In this document: positions 23,329 to 34,994 of the stretch, piece after piece
Layout of the letters: every line of letters starts with the position of its first letter
Numbering within the stretch: the stretch's first letter is position 1
Assembly (NCBI RefSeq): GCF_905220565.1
Contig: NC_059408.1
Coordinates: 12,462,508 to 12,526,507, forward strand
DNA: 64,000 nucleotides
Direction of reading: 5' to 3'
Source: Melitaea cinxia
Lineage: Eukaryota > Arthropoda > Insecta > Lepidoptera > Nymphalidae
Position numbers and translations under genes: made by a program
Notes under the pieces: model-generated
Database searches by the model: none
Told to the model about the DNA's origin: nothing
The model's input: only the letters and a program-made list of their open reading frames with translations

Positions 23329-25889
23329 AATAAAATCGATATATAAGTCAAATTTCTAAAGGCAAATTTACATACTTACCATATCGCCTTAATGAAATAC
23401 CTATAATAAGTACAACAGATGAGTTCAAAAATGAATTTTTTATTCTCATAACTTCTTAACGGTCAAAGTAACATAAGACCGTTGTATTATTGTATGGGCA
23501 AATATATATTTGCTCATCATTGTAATATGTTAAAGTCCATCTGATTGTCCGAATATGGATATGTAATAAATAAATGTGGATAGTAGGTACAGATATGAGA
23601 AATAAAATAATTACTAAAATTGTCAATTTAAAGTCACTTAAAGTTATTTATTAAAAGTGACAAAAATTATATTCTATTTGTGTCATATATTGTCACATTT
23701 AATAAAGCTTTGAAAGATGGTATATTGTGAAATTTGTTTTGAATGTTCCCAATGCTATTCGAATTTTTTGAAGAGATTTTATATTTTTCCCGTGTTTACT
23801 GTTGTCGATCTGTAAGTAAAAAAGGAATACACAAGATCGAGCACTCATTAGGGCTCATCCCCACATCAGCTAGTAATGAATGTTGACGTCTCGGTAATTA
23901 CTGCGAGCACGGAAAAATCTAATCTCACACGCACACATGCAAAACTAATTCCCGAAAGAAATTCACACACACACACCAAGACACGTACCTAATAAATTAA
24001 GCATCCCCCTACAATATATGCGATGGCTGTGTGTTGGTATTGTAAAGTCTTAAAAATGAGAGGACGGAGGAATCTTTTAAAGGGTAGGACTTAAGTGGGG
24101 GCCTCCCTGTCCTTGTCCCCCTAAATGGGGGGGGGGGGCGTTCGCGCAAACGCGTTTTACGGCCTACTGCTTTTTCATTGTCCGTTGTTTTGGTTCAATA
24201 TTCTGATGACGATAAAGGTGGGTTAAGTGTTATTTTACGAAATTAATTCTGTTACATCGGCTTTTTAAGAATGAGGATGAGCGTCGAGTGTTCTTTGGTA
24301 GCTTTTTGCGTGTTGTATAATTGTTATTTGGTGTTTCCTTAGTGTTTTTAGTTCTGTAATTGCTTTATTTTATTATATGATTAGGTATAGTTATTTTTTA
24401 AATTATGTATGTGTGTATGAACAAATTAATGTTTTTTTTCTTATGACTGTTGTCTGATTGTAAACAAATTTTTAATTCAATGTCAATAAAAACACAAAAA
24501 AAATGACATTATAAATACGAATCAACTCAAACAAACAAAATAAAATAATGATTACTTTTAACATTAAAATGTCGTGTGTTTTAAGACCGAAGCGATCGTG
24601 TTTCCAATGTTTACTTAAACAGAGCAAAGTTTCATATAAACTTAGCTAACTTGCATTCACATAAAACCTGGGACATTAGGTAGGTATTATTTACGTACTA
24701 TCATTGTCACGCACGTTGAATTGCGATTCCATTATGGAACTACACATTTACAACAATATCGCAATCAATTAAAAGTCAACAAACCATTGTGATTTAGACT
24801 CTATGTTCGTGTGATAAGAGTCAGTTATGATTTCGGGACGTGAACGGATTTTTTTGCAATCGTTCACGTTCATAATGACATTTATTAGAAGCCGTATTAC
24901 ATGACAATAATTAAAATCCATGCACGAACTCCTGTACCACACCGTGCCTCGCACGTGACGGTTTAGCATATTATTAGGTTACAAAATATTGGGTCGTATC
25001 ATTTGGTGCAGTGGCAGCGACACCTACCTACAATGTCAAACATCTTATGTCCTTTTTCCATTTTGAAGGGTAAACTTTTTCATACTAATCAAGGTTCAAG
25101 GTATTTGTTACAATACGACATCCAACCAGAATTCACCTTCCATAGATTTAATATCAATCTAAATATTGATAGCTATTCCCTCAGTTGATGTTTTTCTTTT
25201 AAATCTAACAGCTTATAGTTTAATTTAGTTAGTCATGAGTTTTACTATTTATATGTGGGGTTGTATTCCTAATTTTCATAATAATTATATATTACAGTAG
25301 TGTGTTATATTACCTGAATGTTCCATTGCTGGGAAAAATGTTTCTATGTTCTAATTTATAATAAATAATAATTAAGAAACGATTTTGATAAAATATTACG
25401 CTTTATTACTTTATATATATATTATTACTTTATATATATTTATGTATAAATATACTGTGAAATAACATAGAAGTAATTTACTATACAAATGCTTACAGTA
25501 TGCAATTGAAGCACTACATCAGTTGACATGCACTAGTAATTGGAGCTTGCATGTTTTATAAAAGTTTCGAGGTTAATGGAACTGGCATTGCTTTCTATGA
25601 TTTTGATATCATGATTAAATTGCTGTTATTTAAGGAAGCAGTTATACCTAACTACGAGTATAATAGACTATTGGGCTTTTAAGTCTTCAAAGAACTATTG
25701 AAATTAGTTGCCAAAAGGTTTCCATATTTAAAAATGGATATGCTCTATACCAGACAAACCGCGTAATTTTACTTGCATTATTGTGCATCTAATGTTTTGG
25801 TTCTCAATTAATTCATATTCTTTATGATAAGAAAAATAGCCAGTCCAGTTCAATATATTCTGAGTCTGTTAATATGTAACTTTCATTAC
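23329..25889. other. Spacer with unique block at 23820-24300
   Basis: The block holds 'GATCGAGCACTCATTAGGGC', 'CGGTAATTACTGCGAGCACG', an uninterrupted G12 run (24127-24138) and 'CGTTCGCGCAAACGCG'. Otherwise AT-rich; frames at 24769-24969 and 25003-25188 are unsupported. Confidence 0.4.
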
Positions 25890-26015
25890 AAATAAATAAA
25901 TATCTTATGCACACACACGGTCGTCTGTTCCTATGGTAAGCAACTTAATGCTTGTGTTATAGGTAACAGTCGACTGTTAAAGCTAATTTTTTTTTTGATA
26001 AATATAGGTAGTAAT
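25890..26015 (+). repeat. Repeat-Q copy
   Basis: Second copy of the family inserted at 3.4-3.6 kb, here in the other orientation: 'ACACACACGGTCGTCTGTTC', 'CTATGGTAAGCAACTTAATG', 'GTTATAGGTAACAGTCG', a T-run and 'GATAAATATAGG'. Confidence 0.65.
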
Positions 26016-26028
26016 AATACATATTTAT

Positions 26029-26277
26029 AATACACATATTACCTGTTTGTGCGGTCCTAGTGGGTTTCCCCACCGTGCCTCGGAGAGCACGTTAAGCCTT
26101 CGGTCCCGGTTGTTATCATGTACACCTGATAGCGATTGTTACTCATAGTAGGGAATATATCCGCCAGCCCGCATTGGAGCAGCGTGGTAGATTAAGCTAT
26201 GATCCTTCTCCTACATGGGGAAAGAGGCCTATGCCCAGTAGTGGGATATTACAGGCTGAAGCGAATACACATATTAC
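26029..26277 (+). mobile_element. SINE-A, 5'-truncated, with 14-bp target duplication
   Basis: Body from 'GTTTCCCCACCGTGCCTCGG' to 'GATATTACAGGCTGAAGCG' (26043-26263). It lies between perfect direct repeats AATACACATATTAC at 26029-26042 and 26264-26277. A clean, relatively recent insertion lacking the tRNA-like head. Confidence 0.9.
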
Positions 26278-26345
26278 ACCCAGAACCAGGCGAGAATCGA
26301 ACCCGTAACCCGCAGAACAGAAAGCACTACTACAATTGCGACAAC
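26278..26345 (-). repeat. tRNA-like B-box fragment
   Basis: 'GCGAGAATCGAACCCGTAAC' is a reversed B box in the setting typical of tRNA-derived repeats. The remainder is unrecognised. Confidence 0.35.
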
Positions 26346-26454
26346 GGGCATTTCAACTTTCATTTGTAAGATAGTGATAGGTTAAATTTGGAAAGAAATT
26401 TTCATGTTCTTGGTGATGTATAAAAAAGCCATATGTTAATTTTTTATACGTTTA

Positions 26455-26512
26455 AGTCTTCTCCTACATGGAGAAAGAGGTATGTGCCCACCAGTAGGAT
26501 GTTACAGAATGA
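26455..26512 (+). repeat. SINE-A 3'-end fragment
   Basis: 'TTCTCCTACATGGAGAAAGA' then 'GTGCCCACCAGTAGGATGTT', a diverged terminus. Confidence 0.6.
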
Positions 26513-28804
26513 GTTACGATCGTGAATCGTAAGACGCAATTATTATCATATGATAGGTAGTAAAATAATCTATAATAACTGAAAGTTCACTTTTGCAGTT
26601 GAAAATGCCTTGCATACCTATATCAGTGTATTGTAATCTTTACCTTTTCTTAGAATTGCGTCACTCCTTTTAAGCTACTTTAAAAAATAAGTAGCTTCTC
26701 AAGTCTGTATTTTTATATATGTTTCATTGTAACTTTTTACTTGTGTACTGATTTTGAAAACTCTACATTCCAAGTTATATGACCACATTTAAAATTGAGT
26801 GAGAACAAAATTTATTTTTTGAAATGACCACAATAATGCGTATTTAATTGACTTCAACTAGATTTATGATGTTATTAATTAATTACATATCGATCGATGT
26901 AAATTTTAGTTTTTTTCTTCAAGGACAAGCACAATTATTTTGTCCCTTTATATCATAATAATAAATATTATAAGATTTTTCATTAATAACCTTTAGTTTT
27001 ATCGGAGTTGGCGTTTGTAACGGATATCTTAAAAATTCGATAAAATAAATTTCCTAAAAGAGTGTTCAAACAAACTTAAATTATGCCACCGAATGCCAAT
27101 AAAAATCAGCCGTCAAAGTGTTCCGCTGTCGTGACGTTCCCTGACGGCCATAAACTAAAAGTGACGGCCTTAATGCGATCTCGGTTCTAATTATATCTGA
27201 AATTTCCAAAAATTCCGACCACCCGAACACCCTGTCTTAACCCATTAACGAAACTTTTGAAAACTCGCACTTTTCAAACTGTTGTTTGTCAAACGCGGTT
27301 TGTCATATAGATTATTAATGTCGATTAAGCAGTTAACTTTGGAAATGTTCTTATTCTCTGAATCGTTTCATGATCAGATATAGTACCGACTATGACGAAG
27401 CTTAAATGGAGGGTAATGTTTTTTTTTTGTATTTATGTAGATAGGTGATATGTTTTAACCAGATGAACCAATTTCTGTTTCTATCTATGTAATATAGAAA
27501 AATTCTGTGGGGGCGCAATTTTTTAGAGTCTAACCTTCTACGACTGAGATCAAGAGAGAGTCTGGGACACACCGCCGATATTTAGTTCGCCCAGCGTTGA
27601 TATGACGAGTTTATAATGACCCACTAGCAATAGAATCGCCTTTGACAGTTCAAAGAGTTCTGGACTAATTTACCTCGTCAATTATCGTTAATCTCAACCG
27701 CAATCTGAGAGACCACCAGGAACAAAATTATGCAGCATTTCTTCCAGCAGACTAAAAAGACATACACGGTTCTTCTTCTGTGTATGTAAAAAGAGAATTT
27801 TCCTTCATGCTCCACGCAACTCTGCGAAGACATTTTGGTCTAATAAAAAGGTGAAACTTAATACTGAATTATGCCAAAATTAACGGTGTGATTTTGATAT
27901 TTTTTCTGTTGTAGTTTCTGAATTTTGTAATAATTAAAATCAGAAAATAAAATGTCGTTTTTTTGTCTGGAAAAAGGTGCTGTTAATTACATCTAGTTTA
28001 ATAATTTAATGAAAATTTATATGTTATTAAAAAATAAAAAATAAATTTTAATTTTATTTATACGCCCCCTTATCTTATATTGTAATATAACTAAGTTTAT
28101 TGATGTTTGACGTCTGACCTTAGTCGAATATTACCGACTAGCTCACCTCAGTTGCAGAAGGCTGAATTTCGATCCAAATCCTACTCGATGCCCTAGAGTA
28201 TCCAAGTCGAGATATTCAAAATTCAAACATATATTTATTTATTTATCGAAAAGCAATAGTCGTGATAGAAAGTTCTTTCAATGGTAGTAAAGTATCGCCA
28301 TATGTAGGCATTAAGACATAAAAAACACACATTTTAATCTTTGCCAAGGATGTCACGAACTTCCCACGAAAAAAATAAAAAATCTTTCCGACGTTCCTTT
28401 CGCGCGTCAGCGAAACTTTTTTCAAGATAACAGACTTGCAAAATTATTTTACATTTGTGTCCAGCCAAATTCACCTTTATCACCTTGGTAATAGGACGTC
28501 AATGACGTTACATTTATCCTTGTAACGTTACATTAGTTTGTGGTGTAGTGATAAGGGTTGGTAATTGAGAAAGTGACTGATGAACTCGAGTAGCGATTTA
28601 CATAATGATTTCTACTGTATGTTCCTTAATGGATATTGGCTTTGTTATTCTAGCAACATTAGTTTAATATGCTCTCCATATTAATGAGGCTTTAAACTGT
28701 AGCGTGTATATATAGATGTATGTATTGTGATGTGTATATTTCATTATTACTAATTACATTATTATTAATTTAAAGCGTTTTTTTACGGAGCTCTTTACCT
28801 TTGT
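26513..28804. other. Spacer with unique blocks at 27040-27400 and 27480-27860
   Basis: Contains a decayed reversed Repeat-P head at about 26845-26945. Then two unique segments: 'TGTCGTGACGTTCCCTGACG', 'GGCCTTAATGCGATCTCGG' and, further on, 'CGCCGATATTTAGTTCGCCC'. At 28500-28530 an inverted pair (GACGTTACATTTATCC / TTGTAACGTTAC) is present. No supported gene. Confidence 0.4.
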
Positions 28805-29073
28805 ATATAATTGTGTTTGCGAACGAAAAAAAAACCGACTTCAATTAGATCGACACGTAATACAACGTAAGTAGGGCAAAAAAAATTAACAAACGCATTA
28901 GTCGTCACTGCGATGTTGAAGCTTCCCCTCGATTTCTCTGGGATGCCATCATCAGATCCTGGTTTTCTTATCGTAGTACCACACCTAGGATATCTCCTTT
29001 CGAACAAAAAAAAAAAAAAAGAATTATTAAAATCGATAGAGATCATAAACGACGAAGTTATACCCGAACATAC

Positions 29074-29076
<3 letters not shown>
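28805..29076 (+). repeat. Repeat-P copy, internally deleted
   Basis: Head 'AAACCGACTTCAATTAGATC', then a jump to 'CTCGATTTCTCTGGGATGCC' and 'ACGACGAAGTTATACCCGAA'. About 150 bp of the body found at 48.8 kb is missing. Runs into a (TA)n tract. Confidence 0.8.

Positions 29077-29105
<29 letters not shown>
29077..29105. repeat. (TA)n microsatellite
   Basis: An uninterrupted alternating TA run between the Repeat-P copy and the Helitron-like element. Confidence 0.9.
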
Positions 29106-29417
29106 CTAGCTGACCCGGCAATCGTTGTCTTGCCGCTAAACGCTATTAAAAATAGGGGTTGATGGTAGAGGGTTTAAAATTTAGGATTGTATGTATTTTT
29201 TAATGTTGTATCATAAAAAAGTAGAAATTAAACATTTTGTCTAAAAAAAAAATAAATTTAGGGGTGGACTACCCCTAACATTTAGGGGGATGAAAAATAG
29301 ATGTTGACCGATTCTCATAGATACCGGATAAGCACAAAAAATTTCATCAAAATCGGTCAAGCCGTTTCGGAGGAGTATGGCAACGAAAACTGTGACACGA
29401 GAATTTTATATATAAGA
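29106..29417 (-). mobile_element. Helitron-like non-autonomous element (312 bp)
   Basis: Read on the minus strand it begins TC after an A ('TCTTATATATAAAATTCTCG') and ends '...TTGCCGGGTCAGCTAG' before a T. Same family as 14229-14428 but with a longer body. It appears to have inserted at an AT site in the preceding (TA)n run. No coding capacity. Confidence 0.8.
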
Positions 29418-29684
29418 TAATCCCCTACACACGTTGATACCAACGTGACAAATTGTATATGGGTGACTTAAACAGACTTCGGAGTTGTAAGGAAAATTTT
29501 CTGTTTGTATAAGCTTATAATTTATATAACATTATATATAAAATTCGTTTTGGTATCTTTGCGATCGTTTAAAATCAACTTTTAAGGTAATGATGAAATT
29601 AGAGAAATACTAGGTCTTTGTTCAATTTGAGATTTGATCTTATATTATACAAAACATCGTCAGTAGCAGACGTGTCCTGGAGTG
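29418..29684. other. Short spacer, no gene seen
   Basis: AT-rich sequence with no recognised features. Confidence 0.5.
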
Positions 29685-29850
29685 GAGACCGCGTCTTGGA
29701 AAAACGCAGTGTAGGACGTCCTCCTTCCCGTTGGATCGACGATCTACGTAAGATTGCCTATGTAGGCTGAATATATCTGGCACGAACTTGCGAAGGCCAA
29801 TATCCAGCAGTGGACTGCAATAGACCGAACTGACTGACTGACTTCAGGGT
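29685..29850 (+). pseudogene. LINE polymerase C-terminal remnant
   Basis: A short translatable piece reads RSVGRPPSRWIDDLRKIA, matching the basic 'GRP..RW.DD' segment near the end of endonuclease-type LINE polymerases (RTE-like). The sequence then continues into 'CCAATATCCAGCAGTGGACTG' and 'ACTGACTGACTGACTT'. The reading frame is broken after the motif. A second remnant of the same end lies at about 58055-58130. Confidence 0.65.
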
Positions 29851-30705
29851 CCCGTGGATATACCTAACTTCTTCAAGAAAAAACAGCTTTTGTAGACTTT
29901 GCCTTTTTTATCAACCAAAAAACTAATATTCTATAACTAACTTCAATTCTCTTATACAAGATTCTTCTTAGATCCACTTTGGCTTTATTGGTTAAGATTA
30001 TGATATATATATATTGTTTGACATGATCGCGTTATTTTTAAATATTTTACGTACCTACTAAACGAATTTGTAGTTTATAATAATACTATATGATAAAAAA
30101 ATTATATATTCACAAAAATCTTTCTATAAAACTTAAAAAATCTATTTATTTAGCAAGCAAAAATCAGTCTTCTCCATTCAAATACGTTATTAAAAGAATT
30201 AATAGATATCTTGAAAATAATTTAAAAAAAAAGATAAGCCAAAGATATTTGTATAAAGGATCCTCTTTACAACAAGTACCTTCAGCTGTCGGCGACACAC
30301 GTGTCCTATCACAAAATCTTGTTTCTACTTATTTATGTATGTACAAATCTTTTAAATACAACAATCGAATATGAACTTTAAAATTACTACTATATGGTTT
30401 ACATTAACTTAAAGTATATCGTCCTTCGTAACCCAATTAGGTATGCATAAATTTTTAATAATATTGATGAGTAAGCATTTCTTGGTTTTGTGTGTATTTT
30501 GAGAGTAATATTTCAGTACTGTATTGTATTGTTTACGTAATTATAATTATATATTTATTTTTTAGAAACCAGTTTGAGTTAATTTCTTTTATAAAAGAAT
30601 AATTATTTTTTGTTTACTACACCTTGTTTTATTGTGAATTGACGTATATCACACAGCCTCCAGTCTTTCACAATATTTTTTTTATTCACATTTGATAGAA
30701 TATAA
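29851..30705. other. AT-rich spacer, no gene seen
   Basis: The 94-codon frame at 30090-30374 is lysine/asparagine-rich, typical of AT-rich DNA, and lacks any domain. Confidence 0.5.
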
Positions 30706-31065
30706 TTGTGTTTGCTCGCAAACGAAAAAAAACTGACTTCAATAACATCGACAAGTAATACAACGTAGGCAGACGAAAAAATTGTCAAGTAAATACGCGT
30801 TATCAAAGATTACTCAAAAAGTTGTAAGCAGATCTCGATAAAATTTAAATGTGACTACATGATAAACACCAGCTTTCGATTAAAAATCATCAAAACCGGT
30901 ACACCCAATAAAAAGTTATGCGGTATAATACAACGTAGGTAGACGAAAAGATAGTCAAGTAAAAACGCATTATTAGATATAACTCGAAAAGTAGTTGCTA
31001 GATCTCAAATAAATTTTAATGGGACCAAATGATATGCACCACCTTTCGATTAAAAAAAATGTCTC
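30706..31065 (+). repeat. Repeat-P copy with internal tandem duplication
   Basis: After the head and about 210 bp of body, the segment starting 'AATACAACGTAGGTAGACG' occurs a second time (first from about 30758, again from about 30929). It carries the same following blocks ('AAACGCATTATTAGATATAA', 'CACCTTTCGATTAAAA'). The 3' part of the family is absent. Confidence 0.75.
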
Positions 31066-31815
31066 TTACAAGTTCACCACGATAAAAATTACAAAGAAAT
31101 TAATAAAGTCGCGGCATCCATTGTCATCGAAAACCTTAACACAAAACAAAACAGAAGCACATCGTTAATCGTTCCGCAAAATGATATCCCTCCAACAAAC
31201 TTTCTTTAAAAAACGAACAAAGAACGTTAAAAAACGCATAGTAAATGTTAAAGCTCAGAAATAAAGAACACAAGACGTTAAAAGTCGAACTACACAAACA
31301 AGTTGTACACAAAAGGTTGCAAAGCCTGATTTATTTGACAAAACATTAAAGAATCTCACAAACGTCCAGTAACAAACCTAAAGTACGTGAAACTCCGTGA
31401 GACCAATTATTTTTTGCCTCTGGAAATTCGAGAATTACTAAATTGGAATCGTTTAGAGAGGTACTCGTATTATAGAAAAAGCGGCGCATCTTCAAAGGTG
31501 GGCTTCAACCCTTTGGCGAGGGAGGGGCCGGGGGAGTACGCACAGTAATATAGAAAACTTGTGTTAGCCCAGTTCCGAGTCTTTGTAACATCATTTCGGC
31601 AGCCGGTATAGTTAAATCGATGATTTTGATCATTTACATTTATTCAAAATATTTGTTTAATTTAAAGTTCATACTATTTTCTTACGTTAATACTGAACAA
31701 TAGATATTTTTGATTTAAATAGTGAAATAATTATTTAGTTTCATTTAACTTTTTTTTAATGTATGCGCTTTGTTTATACTTACTCTAATTTTAAATATCA
31801 ATATTGTTATAATAC
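31066..31815. other. Unique block, candidate regulatory DNA
   Basis: 31080-31640 is low in repeats and includes 'GCGGCATCCATTGTCATCG', 'AGCGGCGCATCTTCAAAGG' and 'GGGAGGGGCCGGGGGAGTAC'. No frame of interest. Confidence 0.3.
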
Positions 31816-31947
31816 AATAATGTTGATCCGCCTGCCCAGCGTGGTGACTATGGGCAAAACACATGAGTTCACGTTATTTTTGGCGTTAGCTTGTGGAGGC
31901 CTATGTCCAGCAGTGGACCGTATAGGCTGTAATGATGAATAATGTTG
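31816..31947 (+). mobile_element. Repeat-B 3' end with 12-bp target duplication
   Basis: The insert (31828-31935) reads from 'CCGCCTGCCCAGCGTGGTG' to 'GGCTGTAATGATG'. It is flanked by the perfect direct repeat AATAATGTTGAT at 31816-31827 and 31936-31947. Strongly 5'-truncated, as expected of LINE insertions. Confidence 0.9.
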
Positions 31948-33279
31948 ATATTAATTGATGCTAATAGCCAACAAAATTATATAGGTAGATACTTCAAAGG
32001 AAATTTAAATAGTTATCAAAAGCATTTACTACAGAAATTACGAAATAAATTCCCCACATCATTTTTGTACATTTTCTTAGTAAATTTAAAAGTATTTAAA
32101 ATAGTTATGAATAAACAGAAATTAAATTTATGAAAAAAAGTATCAAAATCTTTCAATCCACGTTGAACTTTATAATTTAAGAAGAAGAAACAGGCCATAA
32201 GAAATAAATGTAAAGAAGGAGAAGAAACGTTCGGATCTCGAAAGGGTTAAAAAGGGGTGCGAAACGCCCCCACCTGTGTACGACTCGACAATTTAATACG
32301 TTAAAAATATTTCTATTTATATTTGTTTGTACTCTTATGTTTTATTAACAACTTAATTTTCTTTATACTTTTTTCGGATATGCTCTTTTTTCAATTTCCT
32401 TTTCATAAAAAAAATGATATAAAAAAGGTTAGCGTTATGGTATTAATTATAAAACTATAATTTTATCTGTATATGTCATAAATTATAGAACTTTTTTTCA
32501 ATTTTTTGAAAGTTTGAAGTGTGACACTTGAGAGACGCTGCGCGGCAAGTATGTATCGTTAGAATAATATCGATGTAGTTGTGTCTTTGTCTGTGGTTGT
32601 GAATTTTTGCTTACGGAATAAATCTTTAGAAGCATGTTCTATTTAAAATCGCCCGACCCTTTGTTTCATTAGGGGGTAAGAAATTCTCACAAATTGTTTT
32701 TACGACGCGTATTGATTGCTTCGTCGGAGCGTTGATTTAAAATTTACGTCAAAATTTAATTATTACAGTACATGTTTGTATTAAAAAATATTCTTAATTT
32801 ATTTATTTCACGTTTTAGTTTGGAGTACATATGCTCGTTTATTATTAATGAAACTTATAAAGTTATATACATAAATAGATAAAAAAATAATTGCTGAAAT
32901 GTTGAATATTAAATTGTATTGTGTTCGTTATTGTCAAATGAAGATTTGTATAAAAGAAATATTAAAAGCAACGACATATTTAGGAAAAAAAAAATAGATG
33001 CCCATACGAAGTTCACCGGGTCAGCTAACTAAAAAATATGTACCTACCTACATAGTGAATGTTAATGAGAAAATGAAACCTCATTTCTGAAAGCGATTAA
33101 TTATTTATTTTTTTATAATATATTGTTTGACATGTCAGGGACAGTTTTACTCGGTTTTCACTTCTCTCGTCTTTTTACAATAAAAAGAAATTCAAATACA
33201 AACACTTTTATTTTGATGCGAACAGTGAAAATAAATTGAAGATGATATGAATAACTATTGAATAGAAATTAGTACTACT
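31948..33279. other. AT-rich spacer
   Basis: No gene. 32985-33026 ('AAGTTCACCGGGTCAGCTAA') resembles a decayed Helitron-like 3' end. Frames near 31942-32198 on both strands are AT-driven. Confidence 0.5.
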
Positions 33280-33310
33280 CAACATTTTTGAATATCATAT
33301 CAAAAATTGA

Positions 33311-33383
33311 CCGCTCCAGCGGGATTCGAACCCGCGTCTCCGACTGACCGTGTCGGTGCTCTAGCCAATTAAGCTATGCAACG
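33311..33383 (-). tRNA. tRNA-like gene in T311 unit 1 (probably non-functional)
   Basis: A 73-nt cloverleaf: acceptor CGTTGCA/TGGAGCG (one mismatch), D arm GCTT/GAGC, anticodon stem CCGAC/GTCGG, T stem GCGGG/CCCGC with loop TTCGAAT, discriminator G. The A-box region TAGCTTAATTGG is one base from consensus and the B box GGTTCGAATCC is perfect. The 7-nt anticodon loop ACGGTCA would give GGT (threonine) by position but lacks U33. A T5 run (AATTTTTG) follows just downstream, a possible polymerase III terminator. Confidence 0.55.
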
Positions 33384-33906
33384 ATGTATCCGCTAGAGCG
33401 AAATTTTTGATATGATGATCTTTACTTTCGGTTTAACCTCCTGGATGCTAGCGTCATACCTATATTACGTAAAGAATTAAAAATTCGTCCTAGAGTCATC
33501 TGTGAATCGGTTGCAGAACTAATTGTTTTACGGTAACAAGGTAAGCTTTGTTAACTGGCAACACTAAACCCAACACCGATTTGACTTTGATACATACGGC
33601 AAATGGGTTTTTCTCTGGAGCGCCACGATAAAGATGTCTCTTCGGTCAGGTGCATGCGGTAAGAAATCTAAAAATTATAATTCAATCAACTGATATTTCA
33701 TAATAACTTTGCTTGATTTTTATTGATAATGTACCTACGTAACTAATAAACGTATTACTACTTCACATGGTTATCAACTTTCTGTTTTACGGCCAGAAAC
33801 TTTTTAATGTCATACTGGTACTACATGAGTTTTCAGTCCGAACTATTGCTTATTGTTTATGTCATATATTTATTACATTGGTTCTCAAAGAGATCTTTTT
33901 ACAGTC

Positions 33907-34101
33907 TTAAGCGAAGATGAAATCATATCATGACTAAAAGAATCGGACATAGATCTCTCAGATAATGATGAAAAAGATGACACTGCGTATACACCGAGAC
34001 CTGAAGAAGACGAGGGATCAAGTATCTCATTTTCCAGCTCTTCAGATGAGGAGTGGATCTCTAAATCAAAATCTACGAATTTGTATCCAGGCCAGAAATA
34101 G
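33907..34101 (+). pseudogene. piggyBac transposase, N-terminal fragment
   Basis: An acidic N-terminal region (LSEDEIIS, stop, LKESDIDLSDNDEKDD, then a glutamate- and serine-rich stretch ending SDEEW). Acidic N-termini of this kind are typical of piggyBac transposases. TGA at 33931-33933 and TAG at 34099-34101 interrupt it. No in-frame upstream ATG is evident. The fragment joins directly, in another frame, to C-terminal sequence, which indicates a large internal deletion. Confidence 0.8.
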
Positions 34102-34616
34102 TCAAGTCATATAATCGGTACATGGGTGGTGTGGACATGGCTGATCGCATGCTGTCTGTATATTCCTCCAGATCACGTACCAAAAAATAGACAGTAAGAT
34201 TTATTAGTCACATGTTGGATTTGGCAGTATGTAATGCGTGATTTTTGTTCAAACAAAGAGAAACTGAAAAAGGAACAAACAAATACAAAATAGCACAGCT
34301 ACGTGATTTCAAACTGGATCCTGGAACCAGTCTAATAGAAAAAAATTCATTATCATCAGATTCTGAAAGTGTTGACGAGATTGACGAACTTCAGCCTAAG
34401 CACAAGAAAAGGAAAGTCCTCATAACACCTGTACCGTCGGTAACAGTAAGACATCACAAGGCTGAACATCTAGTTGATTACAGTGACAAACAAAAAAGAT
34501 GCCGATTTCCAAAATGTTCAAATACTACAACGGCGTTTTGCACGAAATGCAAATTATTTTTATGTAGCACACCAAAGAAAAAACTGCCACCTGAAATTTC
34601 ATCAAAAATGATTTGA
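34092..34616 (+). pseudogene. piggyBac transposase, C-terminal fragment
   Basis: Starts PEIVKSYNRYMGGVDMADRM, the conserved 'YN..MGGVD..D' block after the last catalytic aspartate in the piggyBac (DDE_Tnp_1_7) family, and continues to 'HMLDLAVCNA'. It ends with a cysteine-rich zinc-binding tail (C-x4-C ... C-x2-C-x4-C, around 34500-34570). In-frame stops at 34188-34190 (TAG) and 34239-34241 (TGA) break it; the last 123 codons (34245-34616) stay open. The central catalytic part is absent. Confidence 0.88.
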
Positions 34617-34941
34617 AAATATGCCAATGATATATAAGTTGATTTTATTTTAGAAAAAGTTGATTTATTTTAGAAGATGGTAGAAGTTCATTAGAAGGAG
34701 TTAAAAGTTTTTTATTTTTATTTTAGAAGATTTTCACTTTGTTCATTGTTATTGAAATTTCGATTAGTTTTGTAAAGTATACTTACAGTTCCTATTTTCA
34801 CGTAAAGACTGATTGTTACGTTTAAGAGTCCCTAATAAAGGCTATATTATGACTAAATATTTTTGCTAATAAATGTTATTTCATAATTCATGCATTTTTA
34901 TTTGTAGTAGTAAAATTCCAATGTAATACACATATGACGTA

Positions 34942-34994
34942 AATGTCATGTATATATTACAAACTGAGAACCAGTGTAATATATACATGACATT
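34942..34994. repeat. Perfect 19-bp inverted repeat near piggyBac right end
   Basis: AATGTCATGTATATATTAC is followed after about 15 bp by its exact reverse complement. It lies about 130 bp from the right terminus. Subterminal inverted repeats are common in piggyBac-like elements and may be transposase-binding sequence; that role is inference. Confidence 0.85.

Noticed and set aside
30090..30374. 94-codon frame
   Set aside because: Lysine-, asparagine- and isoleucine-rich, matching the AT-rich base composition. No domain or signal.
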